From Mangifera indica (taxonomy: Eukaryota; Streptophyta; Magnoliopsida; Sapindales; Anacardiaceae), in contig NC_058153.1 in the NCBI RefSeq assembly GCF_011075055.1, positions 8,060,001 to 8,124,000 on the forward strand: 64,000 bases of DNA, given 5' to 3'. Position 1 is the first letter of the stretch, and every line of letters begins with the position of its first letter. The notes under the pieces are model-generated. The model was not told where the DNA came from, did no database searches, and was given only the letters and a program-made list of their open reading frames with translations. Made by a program: the position numbers and the translations under genes. Below, in pieces: positions 63,852 through 64,000 of the stretch.

Positions 63852-64000
63852 TATCTTACGGTATACCATATTTAGCCCAAGAGATTATTCGGGCACAACA
63901 CGATTCTCGTGTGTAAGCAAATTACGAGATTACACTAACTTTACTCGGAAGCAATTACATATTATTTGGCCATGGAACACACTTGCTCAGCAAAATTGGT
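63852..64000. other. Right edge, nothing recognised
   Basis: 149 bases without a supported feature. Confidence 0.5.

Overview
This 64 kb window is nuclear DNA of a flowering plant. The evidence is one intron-containing gene of a plant-only family (VIN3-like: PHD, FNIII and VID domains), a very AT-rich background, and dense nested plant-type retrotransposons. The proteins look dicot-like, but I cannot name the species. I found no convincing rRNA, tRNA or CRISPR, and nothing bacterial.

One intact host gene is present: a four-exon VIN3-like protein gene on the minus strand (coding exons between 7776 and 11892, 729 codons plus stop). It is predicted to be a Polycomb (PRC2) accessory protein of the VEL family, best matching the VIL2/VEL1 type.

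Nearly everything else is decayed mobile DNA. Left of the gene are the 3' end of one LINE (1-1380) placed in a Ty3/Gypsy remnant (1381 to about 2260), and a 5'-truncated LINE (3271-6691). Right of the gene, 13.3-18.7 kb holds several long Copia LTRs in alternating orientation, with a 9-bp-TSD MULE at 14891-15738. A near full-length minus-strand LINE follows (19763-24822) with readable target-site duplications; its 5' junction was later copied in a 541-bp-period tandem duplication. From 26.4 to 37.6 kb is a plus-strand Gypsy element with long LTRs and most of pol deleted; its LTRs carry a solo Copia LTR, a head-to-head pair of Copia LTR fragments and another LTR-like insert. From 37.6 to 50.9 kb are two minus-strand Gypsy elements (A and B). 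A's RNase H is split by a 2.5 kb solo LTR with exact 5-bp TSD. From 51.5 to 58.5 kb is a plus-strand Copia element whose gag is interrupted by a possible organelle-derived segment; its 3' LTR holds a MULE which itself holds a 372-bp palindromic element. The right end has Gypsy LTR fragments, a second Copia 3' end with a complete 1.54 kb LTR (60132-61671), and a hAT-type MITE (63379-63843) with an 8-bp TSD.

I found no new multi-gene system. The interest lies in the legible insertion history: several insertions with exact or near-exact TSDs, a LINE whose catalytic Asp pair reads Asn-Asn, inverted LTR pairs that could give double-stranded RNA, and a small palindromic element. All boundaries, percentages and alignments were read by eye; TE edges without a stated TSD are approximate.
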